From positions 248,001 through 312,000 of the forward strand of contig NW_002476380.1 in NCBI RefSeq assembly GCF_000189635.1: DNA of 64,000 nucleotides. The letters are read 5' to 3'. Below the pieces are notes generated by a model, which was not told the DNA's origin, made no database searches, and saw only the letters and a list, made by a program, of their open reading frames with translations. This stretch comes from Tetrahymena thermophila SB210 (Eukaryota; Ciliophora; Oligohymenophorea; Hymenostomatida; Tetrahymenidae). The position numbers and the translations under genes are program-made. Positions 47,788 through 61,054 of the stretch are shown piece after piece (the first letter of the stretch is position 1; the number at the start of each line of letters is the position of its first letter).

Positions 47788-47861
47788 GCTCGGGTAGCTC
47801 AGTTGGTTAGAGCGTGGGTCTAATAAACCCAAGGTCGAGGGTTCAAGCCCCTCCCGGAGCA
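47788..47861 (+). tRNA. tRNA-Ile(AAT)
   Basis: 74-nt cloverleaf: acceptor GCTCGGG/CCGGAGC, D-arm GCTC/GAGC, anticodon stem TGGGT/ACCCA, loop CTAATAA (anticodon AAT, read as IAU), T-arm GAGGG/CCCTC, discriminator A. The fifth acceptor pair is a G-G mismatch. It is followed by a T-rich terminator. No intron. Confidence 0.95.
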
Positions 47862-47948
47862 TTTTTATTTATTTTCTAAGTGTACTTTTTTTTTTTGTTA
47901 TGCAAAAATAGAGAAATTTGATATTGTTCTGCTTAAATATATCATTCA

Positions 47949-48022
47949 GCTCGGGTAGCTCAGTTGGTTAGAGCGTGGGTCTAATAAACCCAAGGTCGAG
48001 GGTTCAAGCCCCTCCCGGAGCA
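47949..48022 (+). tRNA. tRNA-Ile(AAT), second identical copy
   Basis: Identical over all 74 nt to 47788-47861, including the G-G mismatch at acceptor pair 5, with an immediate run of eight or more T. Start-to-start spacing is 161 bp. Confidence 0.95.
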
Positions 48023-48299
48023 TTTTTTTTAATTTTTTTAAAAGAATTGTTAAGATTTTACTTTTTATTGGAATAAACAATTTATATTATTCTAAATAAC
48101 TAAAAACTTAATAGGAGCTATATAAAATAAATTTGTATGACTTTATTGAATTAATTGATTGACTTATTTGTGTTGTTAAAATTAATTTCATTTTAAAATA
48201 AATTAAGGTTAACAAACAAACAAATAAAGTTGTGTTAATTAGTAGAAATAAAAAATTTAATAATTTATATTAACACAATAAGAACAAAGTAGAAATAAA

Positions 48300-51200
48300 A
48301 TGAGTTTAAAAACTACTTATGAGGACTTGTATAATATTTTAAACTCTCAAGGCATTAATTAATTTAAAAGCAACTAATAGACAAAACTTAATATTAGCAC
48401 AAATGAAAACAATCTGAGCACTTAAAACGAATCAGATTAAAACACTCAACAATAGTAGAATTACAGCAATAAGCTTTCAATACCTAATACAAATAAATTT
48501 AACAGAAATTCGTTTGGAATTGATGAAATATTTTATTCATATTAAAAGAGATTCTAAAATGTATTTTATTTGATAGAGCAAAAGCTAAATTTTTTAAAAC
48601 ACCAAGTTTTCTCATTTAGGTCTTTGCAAATCAAGGATGCTTTAAGGTAGAATAAAGAATAACAAAATAGCATGCATGAATAATCTAATATATAGTGTAA
48701 CAGCACAAATCAAAACGGTGAATCCGAACAATTTAAGCTGTAGATAATTAGAAAAGAGATATGTAAAGAAAATTTAATAACAGAAAAGCAAGCGTTTGAA
48801 TAAAATATTTTGACGAAATTGAAGGAATTTTATAACCATTTTGTCTTTTTGTGTAAATAAGATTTAGACATTATTGAAGTCGAATAGAAAGTCTTAAAAA
48901 AATATTTCTCTGTAAAGGCAGATTCTGAAAAATTGAAGATGATTGTAGTTAGCTTAACTAACTAAATTATTAGTGAGAATTTTTTAATTTACAATAATCT
49001 GCTTAAATACAAATTTCTCGTTGAGGCTAATGAGTTTTTATAAAAATAAATATTGTTTAGAAAAAAACTGCAGGAAATGATTGCTGATAAAAACCAGATC
49101 TTGAATTCTATAATTTTGTATTTAATTAACTTTTCTAGATCAGCTTTTTTATTTGAGAAGGAATAATCTGAAAAAATAATTGTTTAGAAGCTGCAGTACT
49201 ACAAACAGCTAGAGTAATAAATCTAGCAAGTTGTTAAACAACAATCAATATCACAATCATAAAATATATTAGATTCTTAGACAAACTATATGGGTAATGC
49301 ATAGAAAGCTTAACAATATTGTAATGCTTAACTAGATATATGTAACACTGAGAATAATGTATAAAATAATTTAGAATCTCAGCTAATAAATGATATTAAT
49401 AGCGAATACTAAAAAGAAAAAAATAAGAAATAATGTAATAACAAATAAGCATAATAATAGGATAATAATATGGTTTAATCTTATCAATGCCAGTCACTTT
49501 CACCTAGAGTTCTTTAAAATAACTCTTAACGCCCATCCCTCTTTTTTAAGTAAATAAAAAATGAGAAAAACATTAGCGATAATTATGATTTATATTCGCT
49601 GGCAAATAATTCTGAAAATCAAAAGCAAAAATAAGATATGAGATGCAATTAAAACTTTTCAAATTTAAATGATTAACTATCAAAGATTTTCTTTGATGAA
49701 AATTAGAGTAACCAAAATTGCATGCTCTAGTAAGATAATTTAATGAAGTAGGGCAGAAGTTAAAGTCTGTACAATTAAAAGGCTTAATAAGAGCCGTTTA
49801 ATAACTAAATTGAAGAAATATTTGATTAAAACATTTTAAACAATACCTATAAAAAACAATAAAATATAAAATTTTAAACTTAAAATTCAGGTCATGAGAA
49901 TTTTTCATTGTCACCTATTTCTTCTAGTAGCAGGTCTTTTCTAAAGCTACCCAAACTTTAGCAACCTCTTTAAATTTTAAATTCTTTTGTAAAAAAAATA
50001 AATGATAATTCATAGAATGAGTCTCCTTAGACAATACATAATAATTTTAATAAAAGAGAAAGTTTAGTACATACTAATGAATCAGAATCTTTTATTGGTA
50101 ATTAATAAACTAATTTGAGTGAAATTTAGACAAGCAAAAGTATTAATTTTGATAATTAGATTTATTATTAAAATGAACAAAGTAACCTTAAAGGTGGCAA
50201 CCCTTCTAGCTCAAAGGATTTTAAAAGTAGTTTGCAGCATAAAGAGCTTTATTTTTCTAATCAGAGTTTTTAACAAACATAAGCTTCTTCCACACCTTCC
50301 ATTTCAAAAAGCGAATACTTCTTTTCTATTTAAAGCTAATTAAAAAAAACAGATTTAATAAATAGCAAAGACTTTAGACGCTTAACATTTACAGCTTCTA
50401 ACCACTATAAAAAAAAATGGAAAATTTAATAAAAGTGTAACTTTGACGATTACTCACAGTTAGATTGTTAATATCATCACCTCGCCTGTCAATAAATTTT
50501 AAATTCAATAGAAATTTTAAATGATAAAAAAATTTTTTTGGAAAAAATGTATACAAACTTGATAAAAACTAATTCTTACATTTCTTAATCAATAAAATCT
50601 TATCTCTAACAAATACCAAACAAAGTAAGAAAGAATTCTTATGCAAAATCAATTTAATCTTTTCAAAATATTAATGCTTCGTAACAAAATGCTACTAATG
50701 AGAGTAAATTAAATACTCCTGTTTAAGATTGTAGCATTATAATTAAAGTTAATTAAATGAACAATAAAGCATAAATAAATCAAAATAACTCAGACACTCC
50801 TTCAAGAGCAATATAAAATAAACCTTATTCCAATTTGCAAGTCATTTAAAAATCTTTTTCCAATTCTGTTATAAAAATGTAAGCAAACAGTGATTCTAAC
50901 TCAAAATAAAATAAAATAAAAACAAATTAGGCCAAGCTTATTAACTTAGCTGTGGTAACGACCCCAAAAAGTAATTCTAGATAAAGGCAACCAGGTGTGT
51001 AAAACTGCCTAAGTTTAGTTAATTAAAGCGAAAGTCCTTTCTTCTCTAAAAGTTTTACCAAAAAATTAAATGAGGAAATTTTACAATAAAGCAACTTAAA
51101 AAAGTTCAGTGATGAAACGTTCTTAGAACAAAAAACTAACGAAAAATAATAATCGTTATTGATAACTAAAAGCAATTCAGTTTTACTTAAAAAACATTCA

Positions 51201-52079
51201 GACACTCTAATCTCTGAATCATAATCTGTTCATCAAACAAATTCACCAAATACCATAAAAAGTTTAAAAGATAAATTGATAAGAATTAAAACGATTTTTG
51301 ATAAATAACCGCCACCTCCTCCTACTATATAACAAAAATAAAAACAATTTTAAAATTAGTAATTAAAAAACAATTAGGTATAGTAGCAACATATGTCAAT
51401 TGATGATCTAATTGAGCCTTTAATCTTTAAATAAAATATATTTAACACTTAAGAATTGCCTCTACAATAAAATGATTAACATTTTAAAAAACGATAACAA
51501 TCACCAAATAGCCTAATGAAGTCTGCTACAACTAATTCAATTGAGTAAATCAACTCATTTAGCAAGAATTCTCCCAATTAGAGAATTTAATTTATATTTT
51601 TAAAAGAGCCAAACAACAAATTGAATTAAGGCTAGAAAGAAGCTAGCTAAGATATAAGAGTCTAAGCCTAAAATGGATAGTCCTCAACTCCTAGAAACCT
51701 AAATAATAATATGATGAATTTCTATAGTAATGCAAATGCCAACAATAGTAGTTTAAAGCTTTAAAACTATAAAAGTAGTTTACAAAATTTATAAATTTCA
51801 CCATATCCAGTTAAAAAGTAAAAAAATGAAATTTATAACAACCTTTAACCTAAAAACACTAAAAATGATTCATTAATAATTAGTAGACAGTTTTCAGAAA
51901 ATAGTATTCAAAAAATGAGTGCTAAAAACTACTTAGATATTTCATACATACAAATGAATAGCTAAAATAATAACTTAAAAGATGATAACGAAGCATTCAA
52001 AGATTAGAAGTTTAACTAAAATTTTAGAAATAAGCTCTAGATTTTTAATAAAAAATTAAACAATTAAAATATTAAATGA
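48300..52079 (+). CDS. large intronless Asn/Gln/Ser-rich protein, unknown function
   Basis: One uninterrupted frame from ATG 48300 to TGA 52077-52079 gives 1259 residues with no intron, which stands out among its intron-bearing neighbours. Residues 1-70 are Asn/Gln/Thr-rich. About 75-310 are helical and better ordered (SFGIDEIFYSYQKRFQNVFY, VEQKVLKKYFSVKADSEKLK, EKIIVQKLQYYKQLEQQIQQ), suggesting a coiled-coil or helical bundle. The remaining 900 residues are low complexity, Asn/Ser/Gln/Lys-rich, with a short proline run (PPPPPT near 51310) and many Ser-Pro sites (for example LSPIS, SSTPS). No membrane segment or catalytic motif is seen. The disordered tail could be phosphorylated; function is unknown. 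Confidence 0.8.
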
Positions 52080-52739
52080 GTGTTAAATATGTTAAATTAC
52101 TAGTTATTTTTCTTATACTTAGCAAAATTATAAATTTAACTAAAAATTGTTAAATGATCTATTTTTTTATAATTTAATTTAAGAAATTATTAATTAATTA
52201 AATTACTGTAGTTATTCACAAAGTCTTTCATACCATAAAAATTAAGCTATTTCAAATTATTTGTTATAAGAATGTGAAGTTATTTCTTTAATTTTAGGAG
52301 ATGGTTGACCTTAAAATATGGGGAATTATATTAATTAAAATTTCTAAAATATTTCTATGAATAAAATATAATTTTTAATCATTTATTTTGCTTGTAAAAA
52401 GTTACTTTTCACTTTTTATTAAATTTTCAAAATTTTTTTATGAATAAATTGAGACTTTTACTATTTATTCTACTTATAAGAGTTAGCTTTTTATATTATT
52501 AGAGAGCAAAATATAAATAACATGATTTTAATTTTGAATTTAAATATTTTAAAAAAATTAATTTATTACTTTTTTACTATTAAAAAATAAATTTGAAGGA
52601 GTTCAATACATTGAATAAAGAATAATAATTTTATATTAAATTTGTTGAAATTTGAGGTAATTTGATAAAAGCATTATTTTTTTTTTTCAAAGTTAATACC
52701 AATTCAAAATTTTTTGTAGAGAAGTAAGCAGAAAAATAA
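52080..52739. other. intergenic between plus-strand genes
   Basis: AT-rich 3' flank and promoter region. No supported feature. Confidence 0.6.
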
Positions 52740-53474
52740 ATGACTGAATTAAACACTCCTGAAAAAAATTATAACCTATTTAGTGAAATAATATTTGAAG
52801 GAGAAGATAAAATAAAGGCATTAGAACTACTTGTAAATAAAAGAAAAATATAAATATAAAATTTAGATCCATGTATGCCTCTTTCAGCATACATCAGCGA
52901 AGATTAAGTTCTTGAATATGTGAGTAAAATTTAATCAATTTAAAAGCTGATAATAATAATTTTTTCAAAAGATGAGCACTGGGAAAACCCTGATTAAGTC
53001 ATGAAATAGGTGAATGATCATGTAGTAGTTTTTGATTATTCAAATGCCAAATCAAAAAACAAAAACATTAAGAATAAGGAGTATTTTAGTTTTTTTAAAA
53101 TGAATTAATTTATGAGTAATTTATTTGAAATACAAAAATAAGTTAAAGTAAAGAAAGATATAATGTAATCTACAAAGAAGCAGAGAGGGAAATAAAAACT
53201 CAACCTTAAAGAGCTAAGAGTGGAATACCAAAGAGGAAAATAGTAAATGCGGAATAATAAAATTTGGCAAAGCGCTTTTGAAGAAAGTAAAAAAGTAAAA
53301 CAAAAGATAGTTTTAAAAGAATGGATCGATCATCTAATTAATAATAATATCAAAACATTTTAAATGAAAAATTAAGTTATAAAATATAAATAGATTTATC
53401 TATAATAAAGTGTATGTAATTAGTTGCTTAGCTAAAAACTAACATTCTACCTATAAATTTAATTTTTATTTTGA
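52740..53474 (+). CDS. small unknown protein, 244 residues
   Basis: One intronless frame from ATG 52740 to TGA 53472-53474. It uses TAA/TAG glutamine codons freely, which supports real coding. It opens MTELNTPEKNYNLFSEI. Residues about 40-110 have an alternating beta/alpha look (IQKLIIIIFSKDEHWENP, VVVFDYSNAKSK). Residues 125-200 are basic and helical (KELRVEYQRGKQQMR, KVKQKIVLKEWIDHL). No signal peptide and no known motif were recognised. Its 3' end is 83 bp from the stop of the convergent PQ-loop gene. Confidence 0.65.
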
Positions 53475-53556
53475 TTCATTATGCTTTTATAATAGTAGTA
53501 AGATAAAGAATATAAATTCATTACATACTTTATAAATTATTTATTTATTAATTCAA

Positions 53557-54516
53557 TCATTTAACAAGTTCCTCTGACTTGTACACCTTCATTTAGAGTA
53601 TGATCAAAATATCTACAGTTAGTTAGATTACACCACACATTGTAAATTATAATGGAGCACTTTTGTAGATAAAGTAAATTGTCTTACTAAAATCACCCAA
53701 AAACCACGATCCGATCAATCCATAGCTAATACCACTTGCATTTTGATTTTAATAATTTTTAATCATTTAAGGGAATCCAAGGGTAGCCTTTTATAAAAAA
53801 AAATATGAATTTCGATTTTTGTATGATTAATAATTAATAATTTATTTACTTCAATCATTGCACTGATCATTCCTATTATCTAAACAGCTGCATAATTATG
53901 GACAAACATAAGTGTTACGAGAGTGAAAAAAACTGTAAAAGTGATTACAGATTCAACTTTTATTATATTATTTAACAAATGCTTATCTCTACTAATAAAA
54001 ATTAAATATATTTACCGTAAGATCTGATATCTTACCATCTCCAAAATTTATTCCAAAACTTAGCTGAGGCAAGTCCTCCATCTAATTAAGGTTAAGTTAT
54101 TGATGTTTATCACAAATTTTTAAAATATAAATTAATACCTCTGTATTCAATAGACTTGTTTGCTTTATTCTAATTTGAAACTTTGATACACTATGCAAGC
54201 AAGATAAACTAATCATTTAAAAAATATGTTTTCTAGTTAATATTTGACAATAAAATTTTACTTAAGTAACAATCATAAGTAGTGATTAGAAGAGTAAAGG
54301 AGTTTCATATCTCTCTCCAAACCTATAGTAAATGAATTTATAAAGTAAAATATTAAATTTTGAATATTTATTTAGGTTTTTTTACCAAAATAAAACTCTC
54401 AAAATATTTGCAAATAGGAGGATAGCGCAAACATCTATACTAAAATTACCAATTGACTATTCTGTCTTAATTTTAGAATATTAAGAGTAATACCCATAAA
54501 CAGGGCCAAATACCAT
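53557..54516 (-). CDS. PQ-loop repeat transporter (SLC66A2/PQLC1-like)
   Basis: Multi-exon gene on the minus strand; first exons 54516-54386 and 54322-54139, third from 54081, stop TGA at 53559-53557. The first loop is GYYSQYSKIKTEQSIGNFS, where the usual Pro-Gln is Ser-Gln. It is followed by ILLFANILRVLFW, FGERYETPLLFQSLLMIVTQ and a second canonical loop GFPQMIKNYQNQNASGISYG. The end is GSWFLGDFSKTIYFIYKSAP, then QFTMCGVIQLTVDILIILQ. This order and the GD-x2-K-T-x-Y-F block are those of SLC66A2. The family has seven TM helices, with members in lysosomal or endosomal membranes (cystinosin, cationic amino-acid exporters) and at trans-Golgi or endosomes; the SLC66A2 substrate is not settled. 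Length is about 280 residues; the third-to-fourth exon junction is uncertain. Confidence 0.87.
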
Positions 54517-55964
54517 CACTTAATTTTTAAAAACCAATTATAAATGATAGAACAATCTATATCATATTTACATATATCTACGAGTGAATCCATTTATTTA
54601 TTTACTTATTTATTTCTTGTTTTACCTAATAAAAAAATTTGTATTTAATCTATCTAAATCTTTTTTATAAACAAAATTAATAACAAACACGTATTATTCC
54701 AGTCATAAAGATATTTACTTGCACTTTTACATTATTTTATAAATAAATAAAAAATATTTTATAATTTAGCATTTAACAGAAAATTTGTTTTAATATATTT
54801 TTTTGTTAATTTCCTTTAATATTTACAAAAAATTTTAGACAAATGAAGGTTTGCATTGACTTGAAAGAATTTTTTAGGATTTTATTTAATTAGAAAACAA
54901 AAAATCAAATTAAATTATTTTTTCAGATTTTATTTTTAATAAATATATTTTAATTAAATGAGATGTTTTTTTAAATATTTATTTTAAATAGATATATTTT
55001 TTTATATATTGGTAAATGAAAAATAGTTAAGCAAACATAAAAGCGAAATAAATACCAATCAATAAAACTTGCAAAAAGAAAAGTAAGTATCAATATAGTT
55101 CTATCTAAAATTAGTAACTTGAAATAATTTAATTATGATTATTTTTTTAGCTATTAAAAAATTGTAATTATAATTTTATCCAATAAAAAGAAGGATAGAT
55201 AATTTCTAACTTTAGAATTATTTCCAAAATTTATATTATTATAAAAATAGATTAATAAAAAGTACTTTTCTGCTTTAATTAAAACAACTAGAAATCAATA
55301 AATTTTATCTAAATCAAAATTGGCCTCTAGAATATTGTTAAATGCTACTAATTAGAAAAAATAATTTAATTTTGGCCTAGAATATTAATTTAATCATAAC
55401 AGTATGTATTTATGATAAATATTAATAGGTTTTACTATCTATCTCTTAAAGCCAAATATGTTAATCATAAAAAATGAAATAAAATTTATATGTTTTCCAA
55501 TAATAACTTTTACTATTTATAATATTTTTAATGATGCTCTATCCAAATTCACTTATATAAATGTTATTTTTATGTTGAATAAACTGAAAATTGTGGATAA
55601 TTTGCTTATTCTTTTGAATATTTTTTTTTCTGATAAGGCTAGTTAGATTTATATTCTTTAAAAAAAAGTAACCTGTTTCACTATTATTATTGATTTAATT
55701 TATATTAGCTTTCACAAAATTTATAAAAAGTCATGTATTGATTGACTAATGAAAATGAAAATGAACAGACTTATGAATATCTTAATATATTGGTGAAAAT
55801 AAAGGCAAACGTAAAATCAATAAATTGTAAAATATAGATTGATTGATTGATAGATAGATTGAGTAGGCACTAATTGATAATCATATAAATATTTACTTTT
55901 TAATAAAATAAAGAAAATTAAGAGTCTTGTAAGGTAATTAATTAAATTTAAGTAATTGAAAAAA
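54517..55964. other. divergent intergenic region
   Basis: AT-rich, with GATT/GATA units near 55843-55861. A 62-codon standard-code ORF at 55458-55646 is not supported by codon use. No RNA gene was seen. Confidence 0.6.
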
Positions 55965-58132
55965 ATGCAAGTACAAGATTAGCAGCTTAAAATTGAAAAT
56001 TTAGCTCATGCATAGTAAGAATAAAACTCGAAATAAGTGTAATTCAATTAATAAAATTGGAATCCTCATCAATCTAGTGATATTGAAACGGCAAACACTA
56101 CTTTGAAAAGCAATAACCTTAATAATGGATAGAATTCTCCTGGCGGAATGCAATTAGAGTCATCAACAAGCTAAGTAATTCCCTAAGATTTAACTTAATA
56201 GAAAAATGATTCTATTGAAATCGAATAAAACTCTTCGAAAGGTATACAAATAAGTGTAAGAGATAGTAAAAATGAATAATATTCGCCTAATAGGAGTATT
56301 TTGTTGTTAAAATAATCCTCTATTTTAAGTTCTTCTTAGTAAGCAAACTCTGGAAAACAAGTTTTGTAAGGAGAAGGGATGGAGACAAATTCTCCAACTA
56401 GAAGTATAAGATCATCTAAATCAAATCGTTCTAGCATTCTTACAATAAAACAAACTAATAGTAACAGATCATCGATGGAATAAGAATTGAAAACGGGAAA
56501 TAGTCTGTATGAAAAAAAGAGAGCTAGATATTGCTATATTAAAAATTGGGAAGACAAGCGTATTTAAGTAACATCAATTTTTAATAATATTTATTGCAAT
56601 ATAAGCGAGAATCTTGTAAAGATTGCAAGTCAAAGTCATTAGTTTATAGATACCTTCCTTACATTTTTAAAAGAAACATAAATACAAATGGCTCAATTTG
56701 CTAAATCTCCTCTAACTCAGCTGGGATAAGCATATAGCTATTCTCCATAAATAAACAATGTGAGCTATTCCTCAATAAATAAGATTTTTAAATAAATTTC
56801 AAGTTTGGAAAGCACTGTAGGCTTAAATAGTCAACAGTTATCTGCTTACATAGATTAGAGCATTATTCGTCCCTACCTATTGTCAGATAAGAAAAACTTT
56901 ACCTAAAAATTTGAAGCATTTCAAACTACTTTAAAAGAAAAACAATCAAGGTAAGCAAAATTTTTGTGATTTTTGTTAAATTTTATTTAATTGATGGATT
57001 AAGCAATTTTAATTATCAATTTATATTTTTAAATTTAATTCGATAATAATGTTGAGAGCTTTAAATGCTTAAAGCTATAAAATTTAAACAGTAAGAGAAA
57101 ATTCAATTTTCTGGCTAACCAAATCTTCTTATTTAATTTAAAAATATATCTGACTGATGATTACCGCTGCTATTTTTTAAATATCCTTTGATATTTTTTG
57201 AAAATTGATTATAACCATCGAATAATATTTCTTTTATTAAAAATAGAATCCATAAATTAGCGAAAATAGCTGTGAGCACATACGATGAATTTACAAATAG
57301 CTTTAAGGAAATGAATTAACTATAGCTCAAAGGAAAAGATTCAAAAAAAGATTTTTACTATCAAGAACTCTTATACATGCATCATGCAAATGAACATTTT
57401 GAAAATTTAAGAGAATTTGGTCTTTATGTATTTAGATTTGTAGAAGAATTAGAATAGTTGTAACTAAACAGAATAAACAATATAAACTAAGCTCTTACAC
57501 TTTATGTGTAAAAAAGGTCATAAATGATAGATGGAATAGAGAATTCGAATTATATACTTTAAATGTTAAATTAAGTGCAATCAGAAATGCAGAAAAACGT
57601 GATAAATATAGAATAGCTTTTATAACCCGAGTAAGCTAATTATATTAAAAAATGTTATTCTAAAGACGAAATAGATATGTAAATTTTGAAATAGTTTGCT
57701 ATGGATTTCCAATTAAAAACACCAGGGGAAAAAAATCTTGTAATTAAAGAATTTACAGCCTAGCAGATAGAAAAAGAAAATAATCCAAAAAAGGAATGGA
57801 GAGATTGTTCTATTATTTTAACTGTAGACAACTATTTGATAATCTCCCCTGGGTTACTTGATTCATTTTCAAAGCCTAATTCCACAATATATTTACCACT
57901 TTCTAAAGCCATTTTTAATAAAGAATAAATGATCGTCACCATAGTTGAGACAACCAAAAAGCTCTTTTGGAAATCAAAAAAATCTTACAATTTTAAAATT
58001 TAACATGAATTCGATGCTAATGAAATAACTTCATTTTTATAAGATAACTCTCACGTATTCAATTAAAAAAGTAAAGAAGCAATAAATAGCCCTCCAGAAA
58101 TAATTACCCTCTCAAACAACCAATAAAAATGA
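55965..58132 (+). CDS. helical (BAR-like?) protein with possible PH-like C-terminus
   Basis: Two exons (55965-56950 and 57247-58132; intron 296 nt) encode 623 residues. Residues 1-180 are Ser/Asn/Gln-rich and disordered. From about 185 (YEKKRARYCYIKNWEDKRIQ) to 480 the protein is almost all helix, with long amphipathic stretches (NLVKIASQSHQFIDTFLTFL, KLAKIAVSTYDEFTNSFKEM, VFRFVEELEQLQLNRINNIN, EMQKNVINIEQL), which resembles a BAR/F-BAR-style antiparallel bundle. The last 110 residues alternate beta strands (CSIILTVDNYLIISPGLLD, MIVTIVETTKKLFWKSKKS) and end in a helix, as in PH-type domains. A BAR plus PH arrangement would bind curved membrane. This is structural impression only; no family signature was found. 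Confidence 0.7.
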
Positions 58133-59133
58133 TATTATTTAAAGTATTAATAACAGTTATCAATAAATAAGTATTATAAAAATAATGCTATGACATTATT
58201 AGTTAAATTAAAATAAAAAGGTATTTTAAAAAGTATACTATAATAACAGAAGTCAAATTTGACCTACCTAATAAAAATATAAAAAGAGGAAAATATCAAT
58301 TTCCCATAATAATAAACCAATTAACAAATCCAAAATAAATTAAATAAATAAATAATTAACAGTAAAAATAAATCAAAAATAAAATTAATTTTTTCTCAAT
58401 TGAAGCCAATATAAATAATTAAATAAATAAAAATGTAAATAATAAAAATTATTAAATTTATTGAAAAAAGTATTTTAAGTATATATATACGTCTGCCTTC
58501 ATTATTAGTATTCTAAAAAACAAAAGAGATTTAAAAAAATATCAGGAAATTTCTAAATTGATACAAATAAACTATTTTTGATGGAAATTTATAATTTTTT
58601 AATTGTGCTAGATAAAAGTTGATATAAAAAATTAAATTGAATAATCAATTATTTTCATAAAAAAATGAAATATAATTTGGATAAATCGATTTTAAAAATT
58701 AATCTTTAATAATTGGAGTTAATTTTATATTTAACAAATTATTTTAAAATTTAAAATAACAACATATTATTAAAATCGGAATAATTAAAAATAATCTTGA
58801 AAGAAATCATTTCTTGTCAACAATATTATGTATTTCGATTTTTATTTAAATTATTGATACATAAATATTTGAAATCAAATAAATACTTGTTTAATCAGTT
58901 TGCAGTCAAATTATTTTTCAATTAAAAATAATTTTGGAAGAAATAAATGGTTGTCAAATATACAAATTTATTTGGATTTCTAATTATATGATTGATAATA
59001 TATACATATTTGAACTCAAATGCTTGCTTACTTTATCAGTTTTAAGTCAAATTATTTATTTTTCAATTTTTCAATTTTGAGATTTTTTTATTAAATTTTT
59101 TGCAGATGACTTGTAATAAAAAATATATAAAAA
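58133..59133. other. convergent intergenic region
   Basis: 1.0 kb, AT-rich. Two related blocks, 'aattaaaaataatcttgaaagaaatca' type at about 58785 and 58921, look like a weak duplication. No gene was seen. Confidence 0.55.
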
Positions 59134-61054
59134 TCACATAATTTTGAAATTGCTGGCAAATCCTGTACGTTAAGCATATGGATTTTAATTTTTTAAGAAT
59201 TTAGTATCCTCCTTAGTTTATAATAAACCTTTTGGCATAAATCCAGCCAATTCGTCTAAATATTCTCTAAGTAATCTTTCTTTTTCTAATCTAATTAGCT
59301 CGTCCTTATAGCTCTTTAACTCTTCGTTCTTTCTGGCTTCTTCTAATTCTCTTTCTCTTTCTTCTCTATACATTTCTAGTTTCTCTTGCCATAATCTTTC
59401 GACCTTTAAAAAAAATATTTAATATATCTTCATATTTTAATAATTATTTTACTTCTTTTTTATGATCAATTTCTTTCATTCTGCGTCTTTGAGCAGATAA
59501 TTATTCTAGTTTTTCATCCTAGGCATACTTCTCCATCATCTTTTCTCTGAATTATTGTTCCATTCTTTTTTCTTCTGCAAGCTACCTTTCTTTATCGTAT
59601 TTATGTTGTCTTTCAGCTTCTTAAAGTTCTTATTTAGTTCTTTTAAAATATTATATTGATTAATATTAAATTACTAAAAATCTTAATTTACCTTTCTCTC
59701 TTTTCTCTTTCTTCACGATCTTTTCTACGTTCCTAAGCTTCAAATTCTTCTTTGTATAACTCCATTCTAAGATCTTCGATTAATTCTTTTTCCTTTCTTC
59801 TTCTTTCTTCTTCAGCTTTAAGTCTTTCAAAAATGATGGCTTTTTGAGCTTCTAACTCTTCTCTTTTCTTTTTGATTTCTTATTGCATTTGTTCTTTTTG
59901 TTCAAAGAATTTCTTGTATTTAGCATTTTCAAGCTATTCATTAATCTTTTCTTAAGCTTTTCTTTCAGCTTTTTCTTAAAGAGCTTCAACCATATCTTGA
60001 TAATTTCTCTTCTTTTTAAGCTTGTCTGATTCATAGGCCCTTTAAAATTAAGTATTTTTTTAGATATGTTCATTAAATAAAATATTTTATTTGAAAATTT
60101 TTTATGGTTTTCACTTCTTATACTTAGTCTATAGCTTAAATAAATCAGTAGACTATGTATTATCAGTAAAATAACCATATATCTATCATTCTTATAATAT
60201 GATTTGTGTAAAGAATGAATTAATTTTAGTTACATTTTATCTTCATTAATGATATTTTATACTATAGCATTGACTTAATCCTTTTCTAATAAGTATTGTT
60301 GATGAGCTTCTTCAGCAGCTTGTCTCTTTTCAAGCATTTATTATTGTAAAACCTATGATTGTTTTGGAAAATAAATTAATCAGTGAATTGAAATTAATAG
60401 ATAGAGCTTGTTTTCAGCAAAAGTTGCAAAAAGAAAAAGAGGAGATTATAAATTTGCTTTGTTATTTGATAATAAGTAAAAGCTTTTTCTAAAAATTTAC
60501 AAATCTTCCTTGCATTCTTTGCTCGTTCAGAATTCTTTCCTTTTCAGCTTCGTAACGCTTTTCTTCTTCGCATTTTCTTAAAATATTTTCTTCAAGCTCT
60601 GCTTCTACTTTCTATTTATGATAAAAAATAATTTTTAAATGCACTTCATTTTATAATGTTGGCAGTTATACAAGATTCAAATGAGCTTATATATAAACTC
60701 ATTATACATCTTAAGATTGCCTAATAAGTAAACACATTTAATTACCTTGGTTTAAAACTTTCTTAATTAATTTTCAGCAATTTAACGAGTTCTTTCTTTG
60801 TTAACTTAGGCCATTCTAATCTTTTCTTTTAACAATTTTAATTCTTCAGATTCTTCATAAATTTTTTAAATTTCTCTTTATTTGGCTTCATCATCAAGTT
60901 TTCTTCTTTAAAGCTCTCTAGCAAGAGCATCTTCGATTTCATGTCTTTAATAATGCTATTAATTGAAGTAAGTATCATTTGCAATAAATTAACGCTGAGT
61001 AACAGCGGGGTGTTGCTATGGCTTATAGCTAGTCTATGTTTATTTAGGATACAT
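59134..61054 (-). CDS. MNS1: MNS1 ciliary coiled-coil protein (TPH domain)
   Basis: Multi-exon minus-strand gene. Exon 1 is 61054-60746 (103 codons); further exons lie near 60614-60510, 60353-60238, 60040-59699, 59640-59453 and 59402-59134, ending in TGA. Almost the whole protein is Glu/Lys/Arg-rich single helix (trichohyalin-plectin-homology type). Landmarks shared with animal MNS1 are ESEELKLLKEKIRMAQVNKE with RTRQIAENQLRK, DLRMELYKEEFEAQ, and the C-terminal REYLDELAGFMPKGLL (animal MNS1 has LLGYLPKGV). MNS1 lies inside axonemal doublet microtubules and supports their stability and dynein docking; loss affects sperm flagella and laterality in mammals. Together with delta-tubulin it marks this as a ciliated cell. 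Exact inner exon limits are approximate. Confidence 0.88.

Noticed and set aside
51023..51205. 60-codon minus-strand ORF
   Set aside because: Antisense shadow inside the intronless 1259-residue gene.
59852..60178. 108-codon minus-strand ORF
   Set aside because: Out of frame with MNS1 on the same strand; the MNS1 frame carries the family landmarks.
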